The notes under the pieces: generated by a model
Told to the model about the DNA's origin: nothing
The model's input: the letters and a program-made list of their open reading frames with translations, nothing else
Database searches by the model: none
Part shown: piece by piece, positions 1 through 9,154 of the stretch
Layout of the letters: each line of letters begins with the position of its first letter
Numbering within the stretch: position 1 is the first letter of the stretch
DNA from: DATFVA01 sp963800255
GTDB taxonomy: Bacteria > Bacteroidota > Ignavibacteria > Ignavibacteriales > Ignavibacteriaceae
DNA: 64,000 nucleotides
Assembly: GCA_963800255.1 (NCBI GenBank)
Contig: CAWDAK010000011.1
Span: forward strand, 186,001 to 250,000
Direction: 5' to 3'
Position numbers and translations under genes: made by a program

Positions 1-1
1 T

Positions 2-829
2 CCTTTAAAAAATGATAAGAATGACACAATTGCTGTAATAAGTTTGGCAAACAGCAGTTCAGGAAAGTTTACAATATCTGACGAAGAGAAGATGGCTATG
101 CTGGCAGTGCATATTTCTCAGGCTCTGATCTGCCTTGGCGGCATCGACAACATGCTGAATGAAAACAAGAATGTATACTTGTCTTCTTTAACAAAGTTTA
201 TTACTGATAATATTCAGACGCCTGTTCTTACTATGAAGTATTATGCTTCCCAGATAAAAAAGAAAGATATCCCCCAGGATGTAAGAACAGTGCTGAGTGT
301 ACTCATGGACCAGGCAGATTCTATAGTTGATTTTCTCAATTCAACACTTGCGTTTACTGAAAACCGGAATCCTCTTAAGATTGAAACCTGCAATCTCCGG
401 GAGGTTATGGATGATGCACTTGGACTTTTAGCCGAATACGTTGAGTCACGTAATGTCGGTCTCTATAAGAAAGTTGAAAGCAACGTAAAAGTAAAACTGG
501 ATAAACAGGCATTTTACCAGGCTTGCCACCAGATTTCCAAGAATGCCTGCGATGCGATGGGCGAAAGCGGCAATATCTATATTACTGCAAAGCAGTCTGG
601 TGACCTTGTGAATATTGAGTTTCGTGATACCGGGCCGGGTATTCCTGAGGAATATAAATCCAGGGTTTTCCTGCCATTTACATCCTTTGATAAAGAAAAC
701 GGGACGGGGCTGGGACTAACTATAGCACAAAAGATAATCAGGGATCATGGAGGAGAATTGACAATGGAAAGTAGCCCCGAAAAAGGCGCAACTTTTATTA
801 TTTCTCTTCCGGTTTTTGATGAACTATAA
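2..829 (+). CDS. GAF/histidine-kinase-type ATPase, 5' end missing
   Basis: The reading frame is open from the left edge of the window, so the gene is truncated. The TTG at 44 is only an internal codon. The first ~40 visible residues resemble the end of a GAF sensor domain (hydrophobic strand, then FTISDEEKMAMLAVHISQA). A helical dimerisation-like segment follows, then a HATPase_c domain with an N-box (KNACDAM), a G1 box (DTGPGIP) and a G2 box (GTGLGL). The segment that should carry the phospho-accepting histidine reads FITDNIQTPV: an Asp (codon 206-208) sits where FSHELRTPL-type proteins have His. The protein may therefore be a kinase-like ATPase that does not autophosphorylate in the usual way. 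miaA starts 5 bp downstream. Assignment to the GHKL/histidine-kinase fold is firm; the role is unknown. Confidence 0.85.
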   Translation, partial: PLKNDKNDTIAVISLANSSSGKFTISDEEKMAMLAVHISQALICLGGIDNMLNENKNVYLSSLTKFITDNIQTPVLTMKYYASQIKKKDIPQDVRTVLSVLMDQADSIVDFLNSTLAFTENRNPLKIETCNLREVMDDALGLLAEYVESRNVGLYKKVESNVKVKLDKQAFYQACHQISKNACDAMGESGNIYITAKQSGDLVNIEFRDTGPGIPEEYKSRVFLPFTSFDKENGTGLGLTIAQKIIRDHGGELTMESSPEKGATFIISLPVFDEL

Positions 830-834
830 TTATT

Positions 835-1740
835 ATGCGGGCTGACCTGGTAACCATACTCGGACCTACAGCTTCAGGTAAAACAGGACTTGCGGCAAAA
901 CTAGCTTTCGAATTTAGGGGTGAAATTATTTCAGCTGATTCCCGCCAGGTATACAGAGGAATGAATATTGGGACAGGGAAAGATCTCGAAGATTATACAG
1001 TAAATGGGGTGAAGGTTCCCTATCACCTTATAGACATTACTGATCCCGAAAAAGAATTTAATCTCTTTGAGTTTTTAAATCATTTTTACAGCGCTTTGGA
1101 AGTTATAACTGCCGGGCAGAAACTCCCATTTCTTGTCGGCGGCACAGGGTTATATCTCAGTGCGGTTATTCAGAGATACAACCTGAACAGAACAGATTTC
1201 GAATCACCTCGTGCAGAGGAATTACGGAACTATGATTTTAACGACCTGAAGCAGATCTTACTTTCGAAAAAAACAAAATTGCATAATAAAACCGACCTTA
1301 CGGATAAAGACCGGCTGATAAAAGCTATAATTGTTGCAGAAGCAGAAAATGATCTAAGCGGTAAGTACCCGGAAATACGAACGCTCGTAATCGGGATAAC
1401 CGCAGAGAGAGATACAATAAAAAAAAGGATAACGGAAAGATTAAAAAAACGGTTAAGCAGCGGGATGGTAGAGGAGGTTCAGAGCCTTCATAATTCCGGG
1501 ATCTCTTATGAACAACTTGAGAATTTCGGTCTAGAGTACAGGTATATAAGTCTCTACCTCAAAGGTGTTCTTAACTACAATGATATGTTTCAGAAGCTTA
1601 ATAGCGCAATTCATAATTTTGCAAAAAGACAAATGACCTGGTTCAGAAAAATGGAAAAAGAGGGAGTTGAAATTCACTGGATTGAACAGGCAGAATACTC
1701 GAAAGCGAAAAAGATTATACAGGATAATATAAATGCTTAG
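835..1740 (+). CDS. miaA: tRNA dimethylallyltransferase MiaA
   Basis: This enzyme transfers a dimethylallyl group to N6 of A37 in tRNAs that read codons starting with U. The 301 residues match the usual family length. The P-loop GPTASGKT is at residues 10-17, the substrate-binding DSRQVY motif at 35-40, and VGGTGLYL lies near residue 100. The C-terminal half carries the expected FGLEYRY and FAKRQMTWFR segments. The ATG lies 5 bp after the preceding kinase gene, and the stop overlaps the start of the next gene by 8 bp, so the three are probably co-transcribed. Confidence 0.96.
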   Translation: MRADLVTILGPTASGKTGLAAKLAFEFRGEIISADSRQVYRGMNIGTGKDLEDYTVNGVKVPYHLIDITDPEKEFNLFEFLNHFYSALEVITAGQKLPFLVGGTGLYLSAVIQRYNLNRTDFESPRAEELRNYDFNDLKQILLSKKTKLHNKTDLTDKDRLIKAIIVAEAENDLSGKYPEIRTLVIGITAERDTIKKRITERLKKRLSSGMVEEVQSLHNSGISYEQLENFGLEYRYISLYLKGVLNYNDMFQKLNSAIHNFAKRQMTWFRKMEKEGVEIHWIEQAEYSKAKKIIQDNINA

Positions 1741-3058
1741 TGTCCCCCGACAAGTTGAAGACTACCTTAAAAAATACGGTTTGAGTTACTGGAATATTGA
1801 AACTTCAATTACTTCCGGCATCACTAATGTTGTTGTTGTACCGGCAATAGCGGAACTGGAAAACATCAAAAAATTTCTCGCCTCATATGTGAAACTCGAT
1901 CGTACATACGCTGACTCCACCCTGTTGTTATTCGTTATAAATAATACAAGTACTTCAGCAGACGATATAAAGCTTGATAATCAGCTATCTCTTATATATC
2001 TCCGCGGGATACTGACAGGCAACCCCGAGGATGAAACCGGACGGGAAATTCTTGAGAAGGACATTAACCTTGGAATAATTGATGCTGCGTCTCCCAGGAA
2101 AATAATGCCTGAAAAAGACGGTGGAGTAGGACTTGCCAGAAAAATAGGGATGGATGCAGCACTTAATGTTTTTGATTTTGCCTCACAGGATAAAAAACTA
2201 ATCCTTACCACGGATGCTGATTGTACGCTTGAGCCAGGTTACCTCACAGAAGCAGTCGACAATTTTAATAAAAGGAACCTGTCAGCTGCAGTGGTTGATT
2301 TCAGACACGATGTTTCAGGAACCGATATTCTATCCAGAGCAATAGTATGTTATGAAATATTCCTGAGGTACTATGTAATGGGGTTAAAATATGCCTGCTC
2401 ACCTTATGCATTCCATACAATAGGCTCTACAATGGTATGTGATTATGAGAGCTATATAAAAGTTGAAGGAATGAATAAACGAAAAGCCGCGGAGGACTTT
2501 TATTTCCTGGAGAAACTTGCAAAGAATGTGAAAGTAGCGACTATAAATTCGACCTTTGTTTGTCCTTCAGGGAGAGGTTCATGGCGGGTACCCTTTGGTA
2601 CAGGGCAGCGGGTGAACCGTTTTCTTTCGGGTATTCAGGATGAGTATACATTGTATGATCCTGAATCGTTTAATATTTTAAAGAACTGGCTTGAAGTCCT
2701 TAATAAACCCGGTCAAACTAATATTGAGTATTACCTTCACAGCGCCAAAGAAATCCATCCCGAACTTTTACGCTTCCTGTATTATCAGAACTTCGAACCC
2801 GACATGGTTAATATCATGAAGAATTCGAAAACAGAAGAACAACTTAAGCTTCAGAAATCCAGATGGTTCGATGGATTTATTACATTAAAATTCATACATC
2901 ATCTCAGGGATAACGGCTTTCCCGTTGTTAATATGTTTGAAGCGCTTGATAAAATGTTTGACAATTTCAATCTATCCTGGAAACCCGATAGAGCAGGTGC
3001 CGCTATACCGGAGGTAAATTTACAGAGAGACTACCTGGATATTTTAAGGCACGCTTAA
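1733..3058 (+). CDS. Family 2 glycosyltransferase (GT-A fold)
   Basis: A predicted cytoplasmic glycosyltransferase of 441 residues. The central part reads GLARKIGMDAAL, followed about 25 residues later by LTTDADCTLEPGYL, the nucleotide-sugar/metal-binding DxD region of GT2 enzymes. A basic segment, GSWRVPFGTGQRVNRF, follows further on. There is no signal peptide and no clear membrane span. The gene starts inside the last codons of miaA (ATGCTTAG overlap), so it is translationally coupled to it. The donor and acceptor cannot be read from the sequence. The family assignment rests mainly on the DxD context. Confidence 0.75.
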   Translation: MLSVPRQVEDYLKKYGLSYWNIETSITSGITNVVVVPAIAELENIKKFLASYVKLDRTYADSTLLLFVINNTSTSADDIKLDNQLSLIYLRGILTGNPEDETGREILEKDINLGIIDAASPRKIMPEKDGGVGLARKIGMDAALNVFDFASQDKKLILTTDADCTLEPGYLTEAVDNFNKRNLSAAVVDFRHDVSGTDILSRAIVCYEIFLRYYVMGLKYACSPYAFHTIGSTMVCDYESYIKVEGMNKRKAAEDFYFLEKLAKNVKVATINSTFVCPSGRGSWRVPFGTGQRVNRFLSGIQDEYTLYDPESFNILKNWLEVLNKPGQTNIEYYLHSAKEIHPELLRFLYYQNFEPDMVNIMKNSKTEEQLKLQKSRWFDGFITLKFIHHLRDNGFPVVNMFEALDKMFDNFNLSWKPDRAGAAIPEVNLQRDYLDILRHA

Positions 3059-3121
3059 ATTATTCCCGAAGGAATAACGGCCTTCTTAAATTGAAGTCGT
3101 ATAATATTTAACAGAATAACT

Positions 3122-4600
3122 ATGATTATAAAAACATCGCCGGACGAAATAGAAAATTATATTTCTGATGCTTCTAATTTCAAAGGCAGCTGTGAGGCTG
3201 TTTATATACCGGAATCTTCAAATGAGATACCGGAAATTCTTAAAAGGCTCAATTCGGAAAAAACCCCCGTTACCATTTCAGGAAATGGTACGGGACTTAC
3301 AGGTGCCCGGGTTCCTTTAAACGGTATACTTATCTCAACAGAAAAACTAAATCGGATCATTGAAATCAATACTGAACAGAAATTTGTTATCACAGAGCCC
3401 GGAGTAATTCTGGATAACCTGCAGAAGGCAGTCAACCAGCGGAAACTTCTTTACCCGCCGGATCCAACTGAATGGAATTGTTTTATCGGCGGCACCGTTG
3501 CGACCAATGCTTCCGGCGAAAAAACTTTTAAATACGGACCAACAAGGGATTTTGTAAAAGAACTGGAAATCATCCTGGCTGACGGAGATATAATTGATTT
3601 GAAACGGGGAATGAACCGGGCGCAGGGAAACATTCTTAAAATAGCAGCAAGATCCGGCAAAGAACTAATTATAAATATTCCTGATATTAATATGCCGGCA
3701 GTGAAAAATGCTTCAGGGTATTACCTTAAAAATGATATGGATGCTATCGATCTTTTTATTGGTTCTGAAGGGACACTGGGGATTATTACAAAAATAAAAC
3801 TTCGCCTGGTAGAGCTTCATGAGAATATTTTATCCTCCGTTATTTTCTTCAGCTCTGAAGATGAGGCAATTTCATTTATTGAAGAGGCAAGGGAAAGATC
3901 AAAAAAGACCAGGATTGATGGAAGTGATTCAATTGATGCTCTTGCACTTGAATTTATGGATGAAAATTGTCTTAATTTTCTGAAAAATGATTACCCCCAG
4001 ATACCATTGAAAGCAAAGGCTTCGGTATGGTTCGAACAGGAAACAACTGAAAATAATGACGAAAAGCTGTTTAATGACTGGGCATCACTTATTGCTAAGC
4101 ATAAGGGAAATACCGAAACTGCCTGGTTTGCCTTCTCAGAAAAAGATAAAAGGAATCTTGAAGAATTCCGTCACTCAGTTTCAGCCAAAGCAAATGAATT
4201 TATTGCCAGGAATAAAGTTAAGAAACTCGGGACGGATGTTGCCGTTCCGGATGAAAAGTTTAGAGAATTCTATAAAGAATGCAGAAAACTTGTGATTGAG
4301 TCAGGCTTAATGTTCATAGCATATGGTCATTTTGGAAATTCTCACCTGCACTTAAATATGCTTTCCTGCAATGAAGAGGAGTATGCCCGCGGGAAGGATC
4401 TTTACCGTCAGATCTGTGAAAAAGCTGTCAATATTGGAGGCACAATTTCCGCCGAGCATGGTGTGGGTAAATTGAAAACGGAATACCTCGAGATGATGTA
4501 TGGTAAAAATAACATAAGAAGGATGGAAGAGATAAAAAAGACTTTCGATCCCAACCTAATCCTCGGTCAGGGCACCCTCTTTAATCCGGATCAGGGATGA
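3122..4600 (+). CDS. FAD-linked oxidase, GlcD / D-lactate dehydrogenase type
   Basis: This is a flavoprotein of the PCMH/FAD-oxidase family that oxidises 2-hydroxy acids such as glycolate or D-lactate. The N-terminal FAD-binding domain has GNGTGLTGARVP at residues 54-65, then PPDPTEWNCFIGGTVATNASGEKTFKYG. The C-terminal catalytic cap carries GHFGNSHLHLNM, whose histidines are typical of the family, and SAEHGVGKLK. The 492 residues are slightly longer than usual (about 460-480). No iron-sulfur partner (GlcF) lies nearby, so it may act alone or with distant subunits. Substrate specificity is undetermined. The stop overlaps the convergent gene at 4591 by 10 bp. Confidence 0.88.
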   Translation: MIIKTSPDEIENYISDASNFKGSCEAVYIPESSNEIPEILKRLNSEKTPVTISGNGTGLTGARVPLNGILISTEKLNRIIEINTEQKFVITEPGVILDNLQKAVNQRKLLYPPDPTEWNCFIGGTVATNASGEKTFKYGPTRDFVKELEIILADGDIIDLKRGMNRAQGNILKIAARSGKELIINIPDINMPAVKNASGYYLKNDMDAIDLFIGSEGTLGIITKIKLRLVELHENILSSVIFFSSEDEAISFIEEARERSKKTRIDGSDSIDALALEFMDENCLNFLKNDYPQIPLKAKASVWFEQETTENNDEKLFNDWASLIAKHKGNTETAWFAFSEKDKRNLEEFRHSVSAKANEFIARNKVKKLGTDVAVPDEKFREFYKECRKLVIESGLMFIAYGHFGNSHLHLNMLSCNEEEYARGKDLYRQICEKAVNIGGTISAEHGVGKLKTEYLEMMYGKNNIRRMEEIKKTFDPNLILGQGTLFNPDQG

Positions 4601-5271
4601 GACTTCAATTCACGTTTTAGAAGGCTATAATCAGGGACAATTGCCTCCACAAGCTTCCAGAATTTCCTTGAGTGATTCATCTGTATCGTATGGCAGAGTT
4701 CATGAATAATTACATAATCTATTATTGCCTGTCTGTGTCTCATCAGCCTGTAATTGAGTGAGATACTCCCTGATGTTGAGCAGCTTCCCCACCTTGTCTT
4801 TTGATTCCTGATCGTAATGCGGCGGTATGAAAATTTATAGATTTCAGCGAGTATTCTTGCTCTGTCAGCCAGGAATATCTTTGCACGGTGTTTCAGCCAG
4901 GTATTATAAATTGTGTCGACACCCTCTGTGGAGCCGGCAGGACTTTCAATCATCAGTGCCCCGTTCCGAAAGCTGACCTTATGCTTTTCAAGGAACAGCT
5001 CAAACTTCTGTTTTATTTCAATTTGGGTTCCAAGAAAATAGTACTCTTCTCTTACAGTGATATTGCTGAGATGTTTTAATATCCATTCTTTTTTTTTATA
5101 AATGAATTTTTCTGCATCCTCAGATTTACAGCGCTGCGGGATTACAACCTCAAGTCCTGTAGCCGGATTAATCTGAAGCCTGAGGTATTTTGCCCTATTG
5201 CTGTACTTTAGCTGGTAGGTTAACTCGGTTTCATCTATGTACAGCTTGGCGTAACTAACTTTCTGTCTCAC
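4591..5271 (-). CDS. YgjP-type zinc metallopeptidase (DUF45)
   Basis: A 226-residue protein of the YgjP/SprT-like metallopeptidase family (COG1451). The zinc site is HELCH at residues 190-194, with a third ligand candidate at His200 (IQMNHSRKFW). The family-typical TRWGSCS motif lies at 159-165, upstream of it. The N-terminal half is the usual beta-rich YgjP domain. It begins 4 bp inside the end of cysS (ATG/stop overlap), so it is probably translated from the cysS mRNA. Its physiological substrate is unknown. Confidence 0.88.
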   Translation of the reverse strand: MRQKVSYAKLYIDETELTYQLKYSNRAKYLRLQINPATGLEVVIPQRCKSEDAEKFIYKKKEWILKHLSNITVREEYYFLGTQIEIKQKFELFLEKHKVSFRNGALMIESPAGSTEGVDTIYNTWLKHRAKIFLADRARILAEIYKFSYRRITIRNQKTRWGSCSTSGSISLNYRLMRHRQAIIDYVIIHELCHTIQMNHSRKFWKLVEAIVPDYSLLKRELKSHP

Positions 5272-6679
5272 TTACGTACCGTTTTATATGTCGTTTTATC
5301 TTTGCTGTCCTGCAGCTGAACGCCAAGCTCTTTCAGTTCATCCCTGATCGAATCAGCAAGTTTAAAGTTCTTATCATTTTTTGCATCCTGACGTATTTTT
5401 ATCAGCAGCTCAATAAGCTCACCTTCAAGCTTACCGTCGCTTCCTGATTTCCGAATGCCGAGATCCAGTATACCTAATATATCCACGGCAGTTTTCTGAA
5501 GGAATTCCTTCACTTTGATATAAAAATCACTGCCGATATTTTCGTTTTCAGAAATTACCTTGTTTACCTCCCTGGTAAAATCGAAGATTACCGCAACAGC
5601 CTGGGGAGTATTAAAATCATCATCCATAGAATCTTCGAATGCGCGTAAGAACTTATCGAAGTCAAATGCAGGATTATTTTTACCATCAGAAGTTCTTAAT
5701 TCCTGTTGGATTTTTTCCGTGAGGTTATTAAGTTTTTCCAGTCCTTTCTGTGCACCTGCCAGCAGCTCCTCTGTAAAGTTGAGAGGACCTCCGTAATGCG
5801 CCTGGGCATATAAGAGTCTCAAGGCTTCAGCCGGATACTTATCAAGAACGTCACGGGCTGTAAAAAAATTGTTAAGAGACTTTGACATTTTCTCTTCATT
5901 GATATTAAGAAACCCGAAATGGATCCAGTAATTAACAAATTTGGTTCCGTTTGCTCCTTCGCTCTGCGCTATTTCATTTTCATGATGAGGGAAAATAAGA
6001 TCATTTCCTCCGGCATGAATATCAAAGTTATCGCCAAGGTGTCTGCAGCTCATTGCGGAACATTCTATATGCCAGCCGGGGCGACCGTTTCCCCAGGGAC
6101 TTTCCCAGGAAGGTTCCCCCTCTTTAGCCTTTTTCCATAAAGAAAAATCAAAGGATTCTTTTTTTCTTCATTTATCTCAATGCGGGCACCGGATTCCAGG
6201 TCATCTGTTTTTTTACCGCTTAATTTCCCGTAGCCATTAAACTTAGAGACATCATAGAAAACATTCCCTTTTACATTATAAGCTATGCCTTTTTCCTCAA
6301 GCTTCTTTATCATTGATATAATATCATTCATATGCGCGGTTGCTTTGGGGTAGATATCGGCACGCATTATTTTAAGCCTGTCGATATCCTCAAAGAAATA
6401 ATTGATGTATTGCTCGGCAACCTGAGAAGCATCCTTCTTCTGTTCATTTGATTTCTTGATTATCTTATCATCAACATCGGTGAGGTTCATTGCGTAGGTA
6501 ACCTTGTAACCTTTATAGAGGAGATACTTCCGTATCACATCAGCCATTACGAACGAACGTGCGTTACCTATGTGAAAATAGTCGTATACGGTTGGTCCGC
6601 AGACGTACATTTTTACATTCGGCGGATCGATTGGTATAAATTCTTCTTTTTTCTTCGTAAGTGTATTATAAATCTGCAT
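5268..6679 (-). CDS. cysS: Cysteinyl-tRNA synthetase (single-base frameshift)
   Basis: CysS attaches cysteine to tRNA-Cys. The N-terminal part (6679 down to about 6150) has the zinc-site/HIGH region YVCGPTVYDYFHIGNARS. The C-terminal part, in another frame (about 6150 to 5268), has SWESPWGNGRPGWHIECSAM, HHENEIAQSE and the KMSKS loop EEKMSKSLNN. The frames join perfectly if one C (plus strand; G on the coding strand) is restored near 6149, giving NPLDFSLWKKAKEGEPSW. The restored length is about 470 residues, normal for the family. As drawn, the gene would be broken. Because CysS is essential and no other copy is visible here, a sequencing error is the simplest explanation. Confidence 0.94.
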
Positions 6680-6945
6680 ATCTATTTTCTTTTAATCGAT
6701 ACTGAAAAGATAACCATTTTATAAAACAAAATTAAAAAATCGATCTTTTCAAAACCGGGACCTCACAATCCGGATGTTATTTAATGATGGATTGTTTTAC
6801 CGGATCCTGTAACTTTTAATTAAAATAATTATCTTTCAGGAAGTTCATAGGTTGGAGCGGGTAAGCATCAGTCGGGATATATTTGCCGTAATCCTCGCAA
6901 TTATTCATATTATGACTTACTGATTTATCGTTCTAATAATCCTGA

Positions 6946-7830
6946 TTATTCCTCCCCTCTATTTTTTTTCTGTTGCGCTACCACAAGAATTCCGAGCATA
7001 CCAAGATCACCATAGAGAAGCGGAGCAAACACGGGCGCAAAAGCAAGCATCCTTTCAAGGCTTAACTGGCCTGTTCCCGCGAGGTCGGCTGAAAGGTGGA
7101 AACCAAATCCCATAACTCCGACTACTATAGCCGCAATCATCGTCCAGAAGTAAACAAATTCATCTCTTTTTGTCCATGTTTTTGAAACAGCAATAGTAAC
7201 AACAACCGCCGTAGCAAAAAGACCGAATACTATAGCGATCATCTTGTAGGGTGAATACCCGTACTGCGCATGATCTATGACAGATGTTAATGCACTGGCT
7301 CCGAATCCGAGTCCAACCAGCCAAAGAAAATGGCGGTTTCTTGAGATAGGGGCATGAAAAGTTCCGAGAGCAGGTACCTTCAGCATCCCTTCTTTTCCTT
7401 CGGTTTCTTCCGTGATGGCATATAAGCCAAGCAGCGAAATGCCTGCAAAAGCGAGAGGAGCCAGTACCGGGGAACCGAAAACCACCCATGACCAGGTAAG
7501 GCTTCCAAGCGGGTTGAGAATTGCATTTAGATGGAACGCAGTTCCCAAAACGCCCACCAATATACCCGCCGACATCAAGGCGATATGAACAAGTGATGCC
7601 CACTTTTTAGGTGTGGGCTGAAATGAAATTATGAAGCATGAAATGGCACCAAACGGAAAATAGAATATGGGTATCCATTCATAAACCGGTATAAAATAAT
7701 TTATTGAATGAGCCAGTGCTACATCTAACCCCGTAAAGAAAAGATTTATACCTACAAAAATCAGGAGGAGACGGTTCTTCTCCATTGGAAGCCTGACGTT
7801 TGCAAGGTGGAAGATTTCAACATTGTCCAT
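6946..7830 (-). CDS. Eight-helix membrane protein with internal duplication, partner of octaheme cytochrome
   Basis: A polytopic inner-membrane protein of 294 residues with about eight hydrophobic helices. No family was recognised. The two halves (about residues 20-140 and 168-288) look like tandem repeats. The first has His41 (LDVALAHSI) and His100 (LGTAFHLNA); the second has His187 (TSVIDHAQY) and His245 (FGFHLSADL). The spacing is nearly identical, 59 and 58 residues. Each half ends with a similar proline-containing segment (SPVLAPLAFAGISLLG and APVFAPLLYGDLGMLG). Intramembrane histidines so placed could bind b-type heme or a quinone site. The gene starts 2 bp after the stop of the upstream octaheme cytochrome gene, so the two are almost certainly co-expressed. 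The electron-transfer role is inference. Confidence 0.8.
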   Translation of the reverse strand: MDNVEIFHLANVRLPMEKNRLLLIFVGINLFFTGLDVALAHSINYFIPVYEWIPIFYFPFGAISCFIISFQPTPKKWASLVHIALMSAGILVGVLGTAFHLNAILNPLGSLTWSWVVFGSPVLAPLAFAGISLLGLYAITEETEGKEGMLKVPALGTFHAPISRNRHFLWLVGLGFGASALTSVIDHAQYGYSPYKMIAIVFGLFATAVVVTIAVSKTWTKRDEFVYFWTMIAAIVVGVMGFGFHLSADLAGTGQLSLERMLAFAPVFAPLLYGDLGMLGILVVAQQKKNRGEE

Positions 7831-7832
7831 TG

Positions 7833-9098
7833 TTATCTCCTTCCATGTTCTTTTCTCAGCCTTGCAGCATCTTCTTTAACTTTGTTAAGCTGGCGAAGAA
7901 TAGGGTATGCACCATGCCACTGAACAAAATCGGGACCCTGCATATATGCGCCGAACTTTGCTGTCCGTCCGTCATAGTGCCAGAGATCGAATGCATCGAA
8001 GCTTATCTGTGTAGCGAATGGTTCAGAGGTAATTATACCATCTTTAATAAGACCGTTTATTATATCTGAAGCCTCTTTCACCTTTGCGTTAACGAAGGAA
8101 GTGACACTATCGGCTTTTGTATATAAATCATCAACAAATTTAGGAGAATGGCAATTACTGCAGATAGATTTCATAGCTTCCCTGCCGCTTACAAAATTAG
8201 GTCTGTTCGAAGTTACAGCAGCAAAAAGGAATTTGGAAAGTCTCTCTCCCACATCATGGGTAGTTCCCTGCGTACCGAATCCGCTCATATGGCAGGTTGC
8301 ACAAGTAGGCGCCGGCATATCCGCTGTAGTTAATCGTCCCGGCTTCTGATCCCAGTTCCAGGTATCACCCTGGGTATCATACATTACGCCGTGAGCAGAT
8401 TCTTTGTAGATTTCTATCTGCGGATGATCGGGACCAAGATGGCACTGCCCGCATATCTCAGGTTTTCTCACCTGCCCCAATGAAAACTCATGCCGCAGGT
8501 GACATTTATTGCAGTTTCCGATGCTGCCGTCAGCATTAGGCTTACCTATTGAATGGCAGCTCTGGCATGCCAGCGGAGTTACCAATGGACCTTCAATATC
8601 AAATAAAGAATTACGGGTTGCAGTAACTATTCCATTTGGTCCGCGGTTAGCTTCGGGAATATTTTCATTTACAAATTTCTGCTGTTCGGCGGAAAAATCA
8701 GCAAAGCCGTTTAGAGCCATCCAGGACGGAGCACCATGACGGCTGTGATCAAACTGCCTGGTTTCAGCAGGATGACATTTACCGCATTGCTTTGGTGTTG
8801 GTGTAACAGTTATGAAAAATCCTTCATGGTCCTTACCCATCGGATTATCCCGGTCAACCACGTGGCAGTCGACGCACTTTACTCCCGACCTTGCCATTGT
8901 ACTTCTTGCAAACTGGTTTACAATATCCGGAGAAACCCTTTTATGGCAGGATGCGCATTTATCGGCCAGGTTAACGCTTACCTGTTTGGTTTCCGGCTGG
9001 CCGCCGGCAGGAAGCTGGGTGAAGATATAAATGATTAAAAGGATTACAATTGTGGTGACCACCCCGATTACTAGTGTTTTTGGTATCCCGGAAGGCAT
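7833..9098 (-). CDS. Octaheme c-type cytochrome, hydroxylamine oxidoreductase (HAO)-like
   Basis: A membrane-anchored multiheme cytochrome of 421 residues. An N-terminal hydrophobic helix (about residues 8-28) precedes eight CxxCH heme-binding motifs at Cys48, 75, 105, 178, 196, 216, 266 and 313. After the last heme comes a helical C-terminal domain with the HAO-family-like string FGAYMQGPDFVQWHG. HAO enzymes oxidise hydroxylamine. Relatives lacking the tyrosine cross-link of the active-site heme are thought to work reductively on nitrite or hydroxylamine; which applies here cannot be read safely. It lies directly upstream of an eight-helix membrane protein that could exchange electrons with the quinone pool. 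The octaheme assignment is seen directly; the HAO function is inferred. Confidence 0.88.
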   Translation of the reverse strand: MPSGIPKTLVIGVVTTIVILLIIYIFTQLPAGGQPETKQVSVNLADKCASCHKRVSPDIVNQFARSTMARSGVKCVDCHVVDRDNPMGKDHEGFFITVTPTPKQCGKCHPAETRQFDHSRHGAPSWMALNGFADFSAEQQKFVNENIPEANRGPNGIVTATRNSLFDIEGPLVTPLACQSCHSIGKPNADGSIGNCNKCHLRHEFSLGQVRKPEICGQCHLGPDHPQIEIYKESAHGVMYDTQGDTWNWDQKPGRLTTADMPAPTCATCHMSGFGTQGTTHDVGERLSKFLFAAVTSNRPNFVSGREAMKSICSNCHSPKFVDDLYTKADSVTSFVNAKVKEASDIINGLIKDGIITSEPFATQISFDAFDLWHYDGRTAKFGAYMQGPDFVQWHGAYPILRQLNKVKEDAARLRKEHGRR

Positions 9099-9154
9099 AG
9101 CTCGCTCCTCTGGTATTTAATAGGAATAAAAAGATAATACTTAAGTTTAAGGGA

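Noticed and set aside
7160..7603. 147-codon alternative minus-strand frame
   Set aside because: Overlaps the eight-helix membrane protein in another frame; Cys/Arg-rich and without the regular hydrophobic pattern.
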